Assembly: GCF_026239655.1 (NCBI RefSeq)
Contig: NZ_JAPIVO010000004.1
Span: 372,001-436,000 of the forward strand
Origin: Pedobacter sp. MR2016-24
Lineage (GTDB): Bacteria; Bacteroidota; Bacteroidia; Sphingobacteriales; Sphingobacteriaceae
Direction: 5' to 3'
Length of the DNA stretch: 64,000 bases
Shown: piece after piece, positions 17,277-26,933 of the stretch
Position numbering within the stretch: the stretch's first letter is position 1
How the letters are laid out: every line of letters begins with the position of its first letter
Made by a program: the position numbers and the translations under genes
Notes under the pieces: generated by a model
Database searches by the model: none
Seen by the model: only the letters and a program-made list of their open reading frames with translations
What the model was told of the DNA's origin: nothing

Positions 17277-18841
17277 TGATGAACAGCAAAATATATAGAA
17301 TGATCTTGTTACTGCTTGCGGTAACATCATCGGCCTTTGCTCAGCAACAAGCGAAGCCCGGTATAGCGGCGTTAAAGAAATATGTAAGCTATTTTAACAC
17401 TATAGATACAGAGGCTGTAAAAAACTATGTTCCAAATGCACAGGCATTCGATTGGCTCTCTGCTAATATTCCCCTATTCGAATGTCCAGATACAGTTTTG
17501 GAACAAACTTATTATTACCGGTGGTGGTCGTACCGCAAACACCTGGTTAAAACGCCTGAGGGTTTTATCCTTACTGAATTCATTGAGCCTGTTAAACATG
17601 CCGGAAAATATAATTCTATCAGCTGTGCCTTAAGCCATCATCTTTATGAAGGCCGCTGGATAAAAGATAAGGGTTACCTGCAGGATTATATCAAATTCTG
17701 GCTCTATCACGCAGACGTGGGACAGAGCAAACAGCGCTTTCATCAGTTTAGCAGTTGGATAGATGATGCTGTTTATGCAAATCAACTGGTTAAACCAGAT
17801 TTGAACTTCGTCAGAAGTATAGCACCTGCCTTAGACGCAGACTATACCAAATGGGAGAGCGAGCGACAATTGAACAGCGGTCTCTTTTGGCAGTTCGATG
17901 TAAAAGACGGAATGGAAGAATCTGTCAGCGGATCCAGAAAGGACCAAAACCGTAGACCCAGCATCAATAGTTATATGTATGGTAATGCGAGCGCCCTGGT
18001 TCAGCTTGGTAAAGTGATTGGCGATCAGCAGCTCCAAACTAAATATGCAGCGAAAGCTGCGGGACTTAAGAAAATGGTTCAGGACAGCCTGTGGAATAAT
18101 ACTACTTCTTTTTTTGAGACCAAATCCGCAAAAACAGGTGCGTTGGTGCAGGTAAGGGAGGCCATTGGTTTTATTCCATGGGATTTTAATCTGCCGGATG
18201 ATCAGGCAAAATATGCAAAAGCCTGGGATGCACTGTTGGATACTGCCGGATTTAATGCACCCTGGGGGATCACGACTGCCGAACGCCGTAACCCTACTTT
18301 TAGAACGAGGGGAACCGGCCACAGTTGTGAATGGGACGGCGCCTTGTGGCCATTTGCTTCTTCACAAACGTTAAAAGGCCTTTCCAATTTGCTCAATAAC
18401 TACAAAGACACAGGCAATATGAGCACTGCTGTTTTTTATGAAAAACTGCATCAATATGCAGCATCTCATGTGAAAAACGGTAAACCCTATATTGGAGAAT
18501 ACCAGGATGAGCGCACGGGAGAATGGCTTAAAGGAGATAATCCGAGAAGCATTTTTTACAACCATTCTACTTTTTGTGATTTGATTATTAATGATTTAGT
18601 AGGTATTAAACCCCGTCCTGATGAAGTTTTAGAGATCCGCCCGCTTATTCCCGGAAACAAATGGGATTGGTTTGCACTCCGTAATGTCAGTTATCATGGT
18701 AAAAATATCTCTTTGATCTGGGATAAGACAGGTAGGAAATACCGGCTGGGTAAAGGTTTCCATATTTATGTGGATGGACAAAAAGTAATCACTTATAAGG
18801 AACTGAAGCCTGTTAAAGTACAAATGAACAACCTGAAATGA
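17276..18841 (+). CDS. Secreted MGH1-like (alpha/alpha)6-barrel glycoside hydrolase (GH142 candidate)
   Basis: This 521-residue protein has a signal peptide (ILLLLAVTSSAFAQ). It is mostly helical, with the six-hairpin glycosidase pattern of the MGH1/GH63-like group. Key blocks are HQFSSWIDDAVYANQL, DGMEESVSGSRKDQNRRP, GTGHSCEWDGALWPFASSQ and the late IFYNHSTFCDLII; acidic residues in these blocks (D in WIDDA, E and D in CEWDG) are catalytic candidates. Neighbouring genes act on pectin. In Bacteroides, a barrel of this class is the GH142 beta-L-arabinofuranosidase half of an RG-II enzyme, and its length is close to this protein. That equivalence is inference. It overlaps both neighbours by a few bases, so it is translationally coupled. 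Confidence 0.6.
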   Translation: MMNSKIYRMILLLLAVTSSAFAQQQAKPGIAALKKYVSYFNTIDTEAVKNYVPNAQAFDWLSANIPLFECPDTVLEQTYYYRWWSYRKHLVKTPEGFILTEFIEPVKHAGKYNSISCALSHHLYEGRWIKDKGYLQDYIKFWLYHADVGQSKQRFHQFSSWIDDAVYANQLVKPDLNFVRSIAPALDADYTKWESERQLNSGLFWQFDVKDGMEESVSGSRKDQNRRPSINSYMYGNASALVQLGKVIGDQQLQTKYAAKAAGLKKMVQDSLWNNTTSFFETKSAKTGALVQVREAIGFIPWDFNLPDDQAKYAKAWDALLDTAGFNAPWGITTAERRNPTFRTRGTGHSCEWDGALWPFASSQTLKGLSNLLNNYKDTGNMSTAVFYEKLHQYAASHVKNGKPYIGEYQDERTGEWLKGDNPRSIFYNHSTFCDLIINDLVGIKPRPDEVLEIRPLIPGNKWDWFALRNVSYHGKNISLIWDKTGRKYRLGKGFHIYVDGQKVITYKELKPVKVQMNNLK

Positions 18842-20433
18842 AATTTTTGAAGAAAAAAAAACATCTGTATTTAACTGGTTTATTAATTATAATTTGCAGT
18901 TATGCATCCGGTGTGTATGCACAGGGCTATTATAATGTAATCAAGTATGGTGCTAAAAATGATAGTAGCAAATTAGCGACTCCGGCAATTGACAGGGCAA
19001 TCGCAGCTGCTTCCAAAGCAGGAGGGGGTACGGTTTACTTTCCTGCCGGAAAATACCTTACCGGGTCAATCCATTTAAAAAGTAATATCACAATTCTGAT
19101 TGATGCTGGTGCAGAACTTCATTTCAGTGACAATTTTGATGATTACCTGCCGATGGTGAAGAGCAGGTATGAAGGTGTAGATGTCACCAGTTTTTCTCCG
19201 CTGTTTTATGCTTATAAAGCAGAAAACATTACGATCACGGGACGGGGACTGATCAATGGCCACGGTAAAAAATGGTGGGACTTTGTAGAGGGCTATAAAC
19301 AAAATCAGCCACGCTCCACATGGCAGTTGGAATTTGATCAGCTAAATAAGGATATTTTGCTTCCTGATGATCCTAAGCAGATGGAAAGAGGATTTCTGCG
19401 TCCCCCTTTTATTCAGCCAATGTTCTGTAAAAATGTATTAATTGAAGGCATCACGATCATGAATTCCCCTTTCTGGACGGTGAATCCGGAATTCTGTGAG
19501 AATGTAAAAATACATGCGGTAACAATCAATAATCCGCATTCGCCAAATACCGATGGCATCAATCCTGAATCCTGTAAGAATGTGCATATTTCTGATTGCC
19601 ACATCAGCGTTGGAGACGATTGTATTACTATTAAATCTGGTAAAGATGGACCGGGCAGAAAAATGGCTGTTCCCGCAGAGAATTACACGATTACCAATTG
19701 TACGATGCTCTCGGGGCATGGCGGCATAGTGATTGGCAGCGAAATGTCTGGTGATGTAAGAAAAATAACGATTTCAAATTGTGTATTTGATGGAACTGAT
19801 CGCGGGATCAGGATTAAAACTGCGCGTGGACGAGGTGGAATTGTAGAAGAGATCAGGGTGGACAATGTCATCATGAAGAATATCCGTGAGCAGGCGATTG
19901 TATTGGACATGCAGTATGCCAAAACAGCTATGGAAACCGTATCTGAAAGAACGCCCCGCTTCAGAAATATCCATTTCAGCAATATTACCGGACAGGTTAA
20001 CCAGGCAGGATATTTAAACGGCCTGGAAGAAATGCCGATTGAAAATATTAGTTTCAATGATATTAACCTGGATGCTAAAACGGGGTTTATGGTGCAGCAA
20101 TCCAAAAATATAGAATTTCATAATGTACAGGTCAATACAGAAATCGGGCCATCGCTGACTGCTATTTTGGTAGAAAACCTCACCGCAGATGCTTTAAAAA
20201 GTTATTCGCCACATGATACTGCAGCAATTATAGACCTTAAAAATGTAAAAGATGTGTTCCTTTATAATGCATTTCCAGTAAAAGGCACAAAAACCTATCT
20301 TAAGCTGGCAGGAGCTCAAACAGAAAATATAGCAATCGGGAATAATAATTTCAGCAATGTCAAACTGGCAATTGAAAAAAATAAAGATGTTCCGGGAAAG
20401 ATTAAGGTGATTTCCGGAGATAGCGGACAATAA
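18838..20433 (+). CDS. Polygalacturonase-family glycoside hydrolase GH28
   Basis: This 531-residue right-handed beta-helix enzyme has a signal peptide (ending GVYAQ). All GH28 active-site motifs are present: NTD (N237, D239), GDDC (D260, D261), GHG (H294) and RIK (R325, K327). It hydrolyses alpha-1,4 galacturonate linkages, or alpha-GalA/Rha linkages in the rhamnogalacturonan subgroups, by inversion. The extra N-terminal sequence and the long loop before PFIQPMFC resemble exo-acting bacterial members, which would release galacturonate in the periplasm. The gene starts inside the previous stop (ATGA at 18838-18841) and ends 11 bases before the GH95 gene, placing it firmly in unit 1. Confidence 0.92.
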   Translation: MKFLKKKKHLYLTGLLIIICSYASGVYAQGYYNVIKYGAKNDSSKLATPAIDRAIAAASKAGGGTVYFPAGKYLTGSIHLKSNITILIDAGAELHFSDNFDDYLPMVKSRYEGVDVTSFSPLFYAYKAENITITGRGLINGHGKKWWDFVEGYKQNQPRSTWQLEFDQLNKDILLPDDPKQMERGFLRPPFIQPMFCKNVLIEGITIMNSPFWTVNPEFCENVKIHAVTINNPHSPNTDGINPESCKNVHISDCHISVGDDCITIKSGKDGPGRKMAVPAENYTITNCTMLSGHGGIVIGSEMSGDVRKITISNCVFDGTDRGIRIKTARGRGGIVEEIRVDNVIMKNIREQAIVLDMQYAKTAMETVSERTPRFRNIHFSNITGQVNQAGYLNGLEEMPIENISFNDINLDAKTGFMVQQSKNIEFHNVQVNTEIGPSLTAILVENLTADALKSYSPHDTAAIIDLKNVKDVFLYNAFPVKGTKTYLKLAGAQTENIAIGNNNFSNVKLAIEKNKDVPGKIKVISGDSGQ

Positions 20434-20444
20434 ATAATGTAATT

Positions 20445-23261
20445 ATGAAAGCTAACTCCCGGTGCTGCTATTTGTTATTGTTTTATCTGTTGTTTCCAGT
20501 TCTCGGGATTTCTGCGCAGGAGAATGCTCATCAGCTCTGGTATACGAAAGCAGCTCAAAAATGGACTGATGCCCTTCCTCTCGGAAATGGAAGGATTGGT
20601 GCAATGGTCTATGGCGGGGTCAGAGATGATCATATACAATTTAATGAAGAGACCCTCTGGACGGGCAAACCAAGGGATTATAACCGTAAAGGGGCTTACC
20701 AATACCTCGGTCAGATCAGGCAATTGCTTTTTGATGGGAAACAGAAGGAGGCAGAAGAGTTGGCGCAAAAGCAATTTATGGGTATGCAGAGTAAGGGTGG
20801 CGACCGTGCAGCCTGGGTAAAGGAAGTTAAATCCGGAAAAGGTATTTCCGGCAACCCGGCTTTGCCGGCTTTCAACGATGCTGCCTGGGCATCTATTAAA
20901 GTGCCGGTTTATGATGGATGGGAAACTGCTGGTTTAGCGAATGTTGATGGTGCAGTCTGGTTCAGAACCCAGGTAAACATTCCAGACAATTGGCTGGGCA
21001 AAGAGCTGGTGCTGGATTTAAACCGCATTTATAACCAGGACTTCACTTATATAAATGGCTATTTAGTAAGGAATACAGATAACAACGAGGCCAGAAAATA
21101 TACCATTCCCGCAAAACTGATGCAAAAGGGTCTAAATACAGTTGCCATCCTGGTACTCAATTACTATGATAAGGGAGGCATTTTAGGTTACAAGGATACC
21201 AGTAAGGTAATTAGTATTTATCCGGCAGGACAAGATACCAGGGATGCCATTTCATTAAATAAACAGTGGAAGTACAAAATCCAAAATACAAATACACCGG
21301 AAGCAGCACAATATCAGGCCAGTTACCAGCCATTTGGAGACCTGAATCTGCATTTCCTTCATGACTCGGCCCAGGTGTCAAATTACAAGAGATCACTTGA
21401 TATCTCTACTGCAACCGCAAAAACGACATACCAATATAATGGCATATCCTATCAGAGAGCCTATTTTGTAAGTCAGCCAGATAATGCGCTGGTTATTCAT
21501 TTAACGGCTAGTCAACTAAAGTCAATCAGCTTTTCTGCAGATTTATCCAGCGTCCATCCGCAATCTGCTGTTCAATCTGTTGGTGATCACACCCTCATGT
21601 TAACTGTGCAAGTAAAAGATGGAGCTTTAAAAGGAGAAAGCAGGCTTAAGGTATTGGTAAAAAATGGAGATGTTAAGCTGGTAAATAATAAAATACAGGT
21701 GAGCCGTGCTGATGAAGTGACCCTGTTTCTTACTGCAGGAACAAATTTTATTAATGCACAAAGTGTATCTGGTGATCCGGCGGAGAGAAATACAAAAGCT
21801 ATACAGGGCTTAAAAGGCAGATCATATGCAGCCATTAAAGCCGCACATCTAAAAGAATATCAAAAGTATTATAACCGATTTCAGGTTAGTTTTGGTCCGG
21901 CAGCAAATGAAAACCTGCCAACTGATCAGCGCTTAGCGCAATTTTCGACCAGCAACGATGCCGCCTTTGCCGCATTGTATCTGCAGTATGGAAGATATTT
22001 GTTGATATCCAGCTCCAGGCCTGGAACACAGCCGGCTAATCTTCAGGGGATCTGGAATGATTTGCTCAGTCCGCCCTGGGGCAGTAAATATACGACCAAT
22101 ATCAATTTGGAGATGAACTACTGGCCAGCTGAAATTCTAAACCTTCAGGCATTAAATGAACCGCTGTTTGCAAAAATAAAAGGACTGTCCCATACGGGTG
22201 TTGAGACCGCTAAGGAATATTACAATGCAAAGGGATGGGTGCTGCACCATAATACTGATATCTGGAACGGCACAGCACCAATAAACGCTTCAAATCATGG
22301 TATTTGGGTCACGGGGGCAGCATGGTTAAGTCAGCACCTCTGGGAACATTACCTTTTTAGCCGGGACAAAAAGTACCTGCTTGAAGAAGCATATCCTCTA
22401 ATGAAAGGTGCGGCATTGTTCTTTAACGATTTCCTGTTTAAAGATCCTAAAACATGCTGGCTGATCAGTACGCCATCTAATTCTCCGGAGAACGGGGGAT
22501 TGGTTGCCGGGCCAACTATGGATCATCAAATCATCCGTACACTCTTCCGTAATTGTATAACAGCGGCAAAAGTTTTGGATATCAATGATGATTTTACACG
22601 CTCACTTACAGAAAAGGCGGATAAAATTGCACCTAATCAAATTGGTAAATACGGACAATTACAGGAATGGCTAACCGATCTGGACGATACGACAAACAAA
22701 CACCGTCATGTGTCACACCTTTGGGGCGTGTACCCCGGTGATGATATTACATGGGATAAGAATAAAGAGATGATGGAAGCAGCCAAAAAATCTTTACTGT
22801 ATCGTGGGGATGATGCTACAGGTTGGAGTTTAGCCTGGAAGATCAACTTTTGGGCGAGGTTTAAAGATGGCAATCATGCCATGGAGCTGGTTAAACTGTT
22901 ATTAAAACCTGCGGGCAGTGGCGCCGGATCTTATGTTAACCTTTTCGATGCACATCCTCCTTTTCAGATAGATGGTAATTTTGGAGCTGCAGCAGGACTT
23001 GCGGAGATGATTGTTCAAAGCCATCAGGGTTATATAGAGTTATTGCCCGCGTTACCAGCAGCGATACCAACAGGTGAGATCAAAGGCTTACTAGTTAGGG
23101 GAGGTTATGAACTGGACCTTAAATGGAGCAATGGAAAACTGACTGCCCTGGCTATTAAAGCTACAGTTGGAGGCACATGTGAACTGCGTTATGGTGCTAA
23201 ACGCAAAAGCATAACGTTAAAAGCAGGTGAATCTCAGAAACTTAATGGTGAATTGTTATGA
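20445..23261 (+). CDS. GH95 alpha-L-fucosidase / alpha-L-galactosidase with inserted jelly-roll domain
   Basis: This 938-residue secreted enzyme has a signal peptide ending LGISAQ. The N-terminal GH95 beta-sandwich starts at LWYTKAAQKWTDALPLGNGR. The (alpha/alpha)6 catalytic barrel keeps the family residues: N552 and N554 in TTNINLEMNYW, E682 in SNSPEN and D843 in QIDGNFGAAAG. GH95 enzymes invert alpha-1,2-linked L-fucose or L-galactose; next to other RG-II enzymes, L-galactose on chain A is the likely target. Residues about 116-293 are an insertion of roughly 175 residues with the WASIKVPVYDGWE...VWFRTQVNIP pattern of GH2/sialate-esterase jelly rolls, splitting the N-terminal domain before YQPFGDL. 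The gene is coupled to the GH2 gene by ATGA at 23258-23261. Confidence 0.88.
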   Translation: MKANSRCCYLLLFYLLFPVLGISAQENAHQLWYTKAAQKWTDALPLGNGRIGAMVYGGVRDDHIQFNEETLWTGKPRDYNRKGAYQYLGQIRQLLFDGKQKEAEELAQKQFMGMQSKGGDRAAWVKEVKSGKGISGNPALPAFNDAAWASIKVPVYDGWETAGLANVDGAVWFRTQVNIPDNWLGKELVLDLNRIYNQDFTYINGYLVRNTDNNEARKYTIPAKLMQKGLNTVAILVLNYYDKGGILGYKDTSKVISIYPAGQDTRDAISLNKQWKYKIQNTNTPEAAQYQASYQPFGDLNLHFLHDSAQVSNYKRSLDISTATAKTTYQYNGISYQRAYFVSQPDNALVIHLTASQLKSISFSADLSSVHPQSAVQSVGDHTLMLTVQVKDGALKGESRLKVLVKNGDVKLVNNKIQVSRADEVTLFLTAGTNFINAQSVSGDPAERNTKAIQGLKGRSYAAIKAAHLKEYQKYYNRFQVSFGPAANENLPTDQRLAQFSTSNDAAFAALYLQYGRYLLISSSRPGTQPANLQGIWNDLLSPPWGSKYTTNINLEMNYWPAEILNLQALNEPLFAKIKGLSHTGVETAKEYYNAKGWVLHHNTDIWNGTAPINASNHGIWVTGAAWLSQHLWEHYLFSRDKKYLLEEAYPLMKGAALFFNDFLFKDPKTCWLISTPSNSPENGGLVAGPTMDHQIIRTLFRNCITAAKVLDINDDFTRSLTEKADKIAPNQIGKYGQLQEWLTDLDDTTNKHRHVSHLWGVYPGDDITWDKNKEMMEAAKKSLLYRGDDATGWSLAWKINFWARFKDGNHAMELVKLLLKPAGSGAGSYVNLFDAHPPFQIDGNFGAAAGLAEMIVQSHQGYIELLPALPAAIPTGEIKGLLVRGGYELDLKWSNGKLTALAIKATVGGTCELRYGAKRKSITLKAGESQKLNGELL

Positions 23262-26200
23262 TAATCAGGTACACGGCTTTCTTCGCATTTCTTATTTTTT
23301 GTGGTTTAAGTCAATCATTTGCGCAGCAATCTTCCAGAAAGGAGCTCTTGCTCAATGAGGATTGGATAAGCATAGCGGATGAAAAAAACAGCAACGCTTA
23401 TAATGGTTTTGAGCAGCCGGGATTCAGCGATAAGGGCTGGATTAAAGTAAATGTTCCGCATAATTGGGATCAATATGAAGGATATCAGCGGAAGTTACAT
23501 GGCAATAAACATGGATACGCCTGGTACAAAAAAAACTTTAAAATCAATAGTCCGAAAAAGGGTAAACAGTTCTTTTTATATTTTGAAGGTGTTGGCTCCT
23601 ACGCCACAATATGGTTAAATGGTAAAAAAGTTGGTTATCATGCAGGTGGCAGAACAACCTTTACTTTAAACGTCAGCGCTGCAATCAAACTCAATAATCA
23701 GCAGAATGTGCTGGCTGTTCGTGCAGATCATCCTGCAAATATTCAGGATTTGCCCTGGGTAGATGGCGGGTGTTCTACAGAAAGAGGTTTTTCTGAAGGT
23801 TCCCAACCGATGGGGATATTCAGACCTGTGCATTTGGTGATCACAAATGATACCCGGGTGGAACCTTTTGGGCTGCATATCTGGAATGACAACAAAATCT
23901 CTGAAAGATCAGCAGTGCTTAGCCTGGAGACTACGCTTAAAAACTATAGCAACCAATCTAAATCGATCACTGTGCTGAACAGACTGGTTGATAGCGCTGG
24001 CACAACAGTTCATGAATTGAAAAAAACAGTTGTTTTATCTCCTAACCGGGAAACAATCATCTCCCAGCAAACAAAGGAAATAGTCAACCCAAAACTTTGG
24101 TCAATTGAACACCCATATCTGTATCATTTAAACACCACGGTTATAGAAAACGGAAAGGTAGTTGATGAAGTGGTTACGCCATACGGAATCCGATGGATCA
24201 GCTGGCCTATAGCTGAAAATGCAAAACAGAAACAATTTCTGCTCAATGGGAAACCTGTATTCATCAATGGTATTGCAGAATATGAACATATGATCGGACA
24301 GAGCCATGCTTTTACTGATGAGCAGATTAGTACGCGGGTACGTTTGATTAAAGCAGCAGGATTTAACGCTTTCAGAGATGCTCATCAACCGCATAACCTA
24401 TTGTATGGTGATTACTGGGATAAAAATGGTGTTTTATGCTGGACACAAATGGCGGCACATATCTGGTATGATACCCCGGCTTTCCGTAAGAATTTTAAGG
24501 AGCTGCTGACAGATTGGGTCAAAGAAAGGAGAAATAGTCCGGCTGTAGTTTTGTGGGGTTTGGAAAACGAGAGTACTTTGCCGGAGGATTTTGCCAGAGA
24601 ATGTACCGAACTGATTAGAAAATTAGATCCTACTGCTTCCTCTCAAAGAAAAGTAACTACTTGTAATGGGGGGAAGGGTACGGATTGGGACGTGCCTCAA
24701 AACTGGACAGGTACTTATGGAGGCAATCCCTTAACCTACGCTGAAGATTTGAAGAGGCAGGTTCTGGTGGGAGAATACGGCGCCTGGAGAACAATCGATT
24801 TACATGAACCGGATGCGTTGAGTAAAACGGATTACTCTGAAAACTATATGACTACGCTGATGGAGACTAAAGTTCGTTTAGCAGATTCTGTAAAGAAAGA
24901 GGTTGCAGGACATTTCTTTTGGTTGTATAGCTCGCATGATAATCCTGGCCGGGTGCAGGGTGGTGAAGGGTTGCGGGATTTAGACCGGGTAGGGCCGGTA
25001 AATTATAAAGGAATGTTTACGCCCTGGGAAGAGCCCACTGATGCTTATTATATGTTCAGGGCTAATTTCGCAGCTAAACAAACTGATCCAATGGTTTATA
25101 TTGTATCGCATAGCTGGCCAAACCGCTGGAATAAACCTGGGATTAAAGATAGTATTGTAATTTATTCCAACTGTGATGAAGTAGAGCTTTTTAATGATGT
25201 AAACGGATCTTCTTTGGGGAGGCAGAAAGGGAAAGGTATTGGTCGTCATTTTCAGTGGAATAAGGTTGATGTTCAATACAATGTGCTTTATGCGGTAGGT
25301 TATGTAAATGGGAAAATTGTTGCTAAAGACTGCATAGTGCTGCATAGTTTGCCAAAGGCACCTCAATTTGATAAACTTTATACGGATAACGGATCTTTGA
25401 TTAAAGGGCAGGATAAATATAATTACCTGTACAGGTTAAACTGTGGAGGAGCAGATTATACAGATACGTATGGTCAGCAATGGTTAGCAGATCAGCCTTT
25501 AAAAAAGGGTGTTAAGCATTATGGTTCAGTGTCATGGACAAATACTTTTACAGGTGTACCATCGTTTTTTGCCGGTCAGCGCCGAATTTTTAGTCCGATA
25601 AATGGTACAAGGGACTGGAAACTTTTTCAGACATTCCGGTACGGCCGTGATCAGTTAAAGTTTAGTTTTCCCATTACAACCGCTGGTGAGTATTTGATAG
25701 AATTATACTTTGCAGAACCCTGGTTAGGTGTTGGGGGAGGATTAAGCGCAGAGAAAATGCGTTTGTTCGATGTTGCCGTTAATGACGAGGTTGTGCTCAA
25801 AGACCTGGATATATGGAAAATTGCAGGAACTGCTACTGCCTTGAAGAAGACCATCAAAGTCAAAGTCAAAGCCGGAGATTTGGTGATTTCCTTTCCTCAT
25901 ATTAAATCTGGACAGGCAGTGATCGCTGCTATTGCTATCGCAAGTTTAGACGACGCTTCGGTTGCCGGACCGCATAGTAATTCCATAGTAGAGCTGGAGG
26001 ATAATAGTAAAGTAAAAGAAAGTACGTGGCTGGATATTGGCGATCAGCAGTTTCAGGACAGGGATGTGCAATTTAGTGCGCTACCCTCCAATTTATATGG
26101 GGCAACCTGGCTTCAACCATTAAAAGCTGGTAAAGAAAGACTAAAGTTTAAAGTTAAAGAAGAGGCTGATGTTTTTGTAGGTATATCAAAAGAGGTAGAC

Positions 26201-26761
26201 AGTTTAGCAGGCTTTGAAAATACTAAAACAGCTCTGGTAAATTCTGAAGCTGAACGCTTGGATGTATATAGGAAAAGATTAAAAGCCGGCGGGGAGTTAA
26301 AGTTGAATTTTACACCTGCATTTACGGCAATTGTTCCGCCAAGTAATCTGGCCCCCGCTTACGATCTTAAAACTGTTATCAGTTACAAGGCAGTAGATGC
26401 AAAATTGATCGGACAACAGATTGAAAAAAAGGTGTTGATGGGGAAAGAACGCGTTGTTTTTAATCAGCCTGCCGGAGTCGCGCTTCAATTTGAAATGAGT
26501 GTTGGCGTCGCTGATACTTATTCACTTACGGTAAAGTACCATAATCCCACATCAACAGCACAAAAAGTAAAAATGGAGTTCTTCGCTATTGATGGAACGT
26601 TAATGAAAACTGAGCAATTAGATCTTACGCCTACTAAAGAAGGGAAATGGAATTACTTGAATACGAGTACGGGCAGTATGGTTAATGCGGGAAAGTATCT
26701 GGTTAAATTTACTGCTGTTGATGCTCAGGGTCTCGCAATAGATGCGCTGGATGTTCAATAA
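23258..26761 (+). CDS. GH2 beta-galactosidase/glucuronidase-like enzyme with malectin-like domain
   Basis: This 1167-residue secreted protein has a signal peptide ending SQSFAQ. Residues about 25-330 are the jelly-roll and immunoglobulin-like domains of GH2, and about 330-600 the TIM barrel. The acid/base is E438 in WGLENEST and the likely nucleophile E506 in VGEYGAW. Residues about 715-890 are malectin-like (YRLNCGGADYTD), and about 900-1167 contain further beta-sandwich modules that may bind glycans. GH2 covers beta-galactosidases, beta-glucuronidases and beta-galacturonidases; the pectin context favours an acidic sugar, but specificity is not visible. It is the last gene of unit 1, with a hairpin 95 bases downstream. 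Confidence 0.88.
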   Translation: MIIRYTAFFAFLIFCGLSQSFAQQSSRKELLLNEDWISIADEKNSNAYNGFEQPGFSDKGWIKVNVPHNWDQYEGYQRKLHGNKHGYAWYKKNFKINSPKKGKQFFLYFEGVGSYATIWLNGKKVGYHAGGRTTFTLNVSAAIKLNNQQNVLAVRADHPANIQDLPWVDGGCSTERGFSEGSQPMGIFRPVHLVITNDTRVEPFGLHIWNDNKISERSAVLSLETTLKNYSNQSKSITVLNRLVDSAGTTVHELKKTVVLSPNRETIISQQTKEIVNPKLWSIEHPYLYHLNTTVIENGKVVDEVVTPYGIRWISWPIAENAKQKQFLLNGKPVFINGIAEYEHMIGQSHAFTDEQISTRVRLIKAAGFNAFRDAHQPHNLLYGDYWDKNGVLCWTQMAAHIWYDTPAFRKNFKELLTDWVKERRNSPAVVLWGLENESTLPEDFARECTELIRKLDPTASSQRKVTTCNGGKGTDWDVPQNWTGTYGGNPLTYAEDLKRQVLVGEYGAWRTIDLHEPDALSKTDYSENYMTTLMETKVRLADSVKKEVAGHFFWLYSSHDNPGRVQGGEGLRDLDRVGPVNYKGMFTPWEEPTDAYYMFRANFAAKQTDPMVYIVSHSWPNRWNKPGIKDSIVIYSNCDEVELFNDVNGSSLGRQKGKGIGRHFQWNKVDVQYNVLYAVGYVNGKIVAKDCIVLHSLPKAPQFDKLYTDNGSLIKGQDKYNYLYRLNCGGADYTDTYGQQWLADQPLKKGVKHYGSVSWTNTFTGVPSFFAGQRRIFSPINGTRDWKLFQTFRYGRDQLKFSFPITTAGEYLIELYFAEPWLGVGGGLSAEKMRLFDVAVNDEVVLKDLDIWKIAGTATALKKTIKVKVKAGDLVISFPHIKSGQAVIAAIAIASLDDASVAGPHSNSIVELEDNSKVKESTWLDIGDQQFQDRDVQFSALPSNLYGATWLQPLKAGKERLKFKVKEEADVFVGISKEVDSLAGFENTKTALVNSEAERLDVYRKRLKAGGELKLNFTPAFTAIVPPSNLAPAYDLKTVISYKAVDAKLIGQQIEKKVLMGKERVVFNQPAGVALQFEMSVGVADTYSLTVKYHNPTSTAQKVKMEFFAIDGTLMKTEQLDLTPTKEGKWNYLNTSTGSMVNAGKYLVKFTAVDAQGLAIDALDVQ

Positions 26762-26855
26762 CGTATATCATAAATATGCAGACTGAAAAGCATATTATCG
26801 TTACGATCAACCGGTGATAAAGAGGTTTTTAAATTTAGGGATGCGATAGAAGATC

Positions 26856-26882
26856 GAACTATTCGAGTTTTTCGAAAAGTTC
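26856..26882. terminator. Hairpin between unit 1 and the convergent araC gene
   Basis: An 11-bp stem with one mismatch (26856-26866 with 26872-26882) and a 5-base loop sits in the 172-base gap between two convergent genes. It lacks a long T-run in either direction, so termination is plausible but weak. Nothing else is visible in the gap. Confidence 0.35.
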
Positions 26883-26933
26883 AATGAAAAGCAACGGTGT
26901 GGTAATATGGAATAACTAAGTAAATGTCCTAGC

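Noticed and set aside
17831..18322. 163-codon open frame on the - strand
   Set aside because: Antisense to the (alpha/alpha)6 hydrolase; no signal, domain or promoter context.
19683..20105. 140-codon open frame on the - strand
   Set aside because: Antisense to GH28 in the region coding the conserved active-site motifs.
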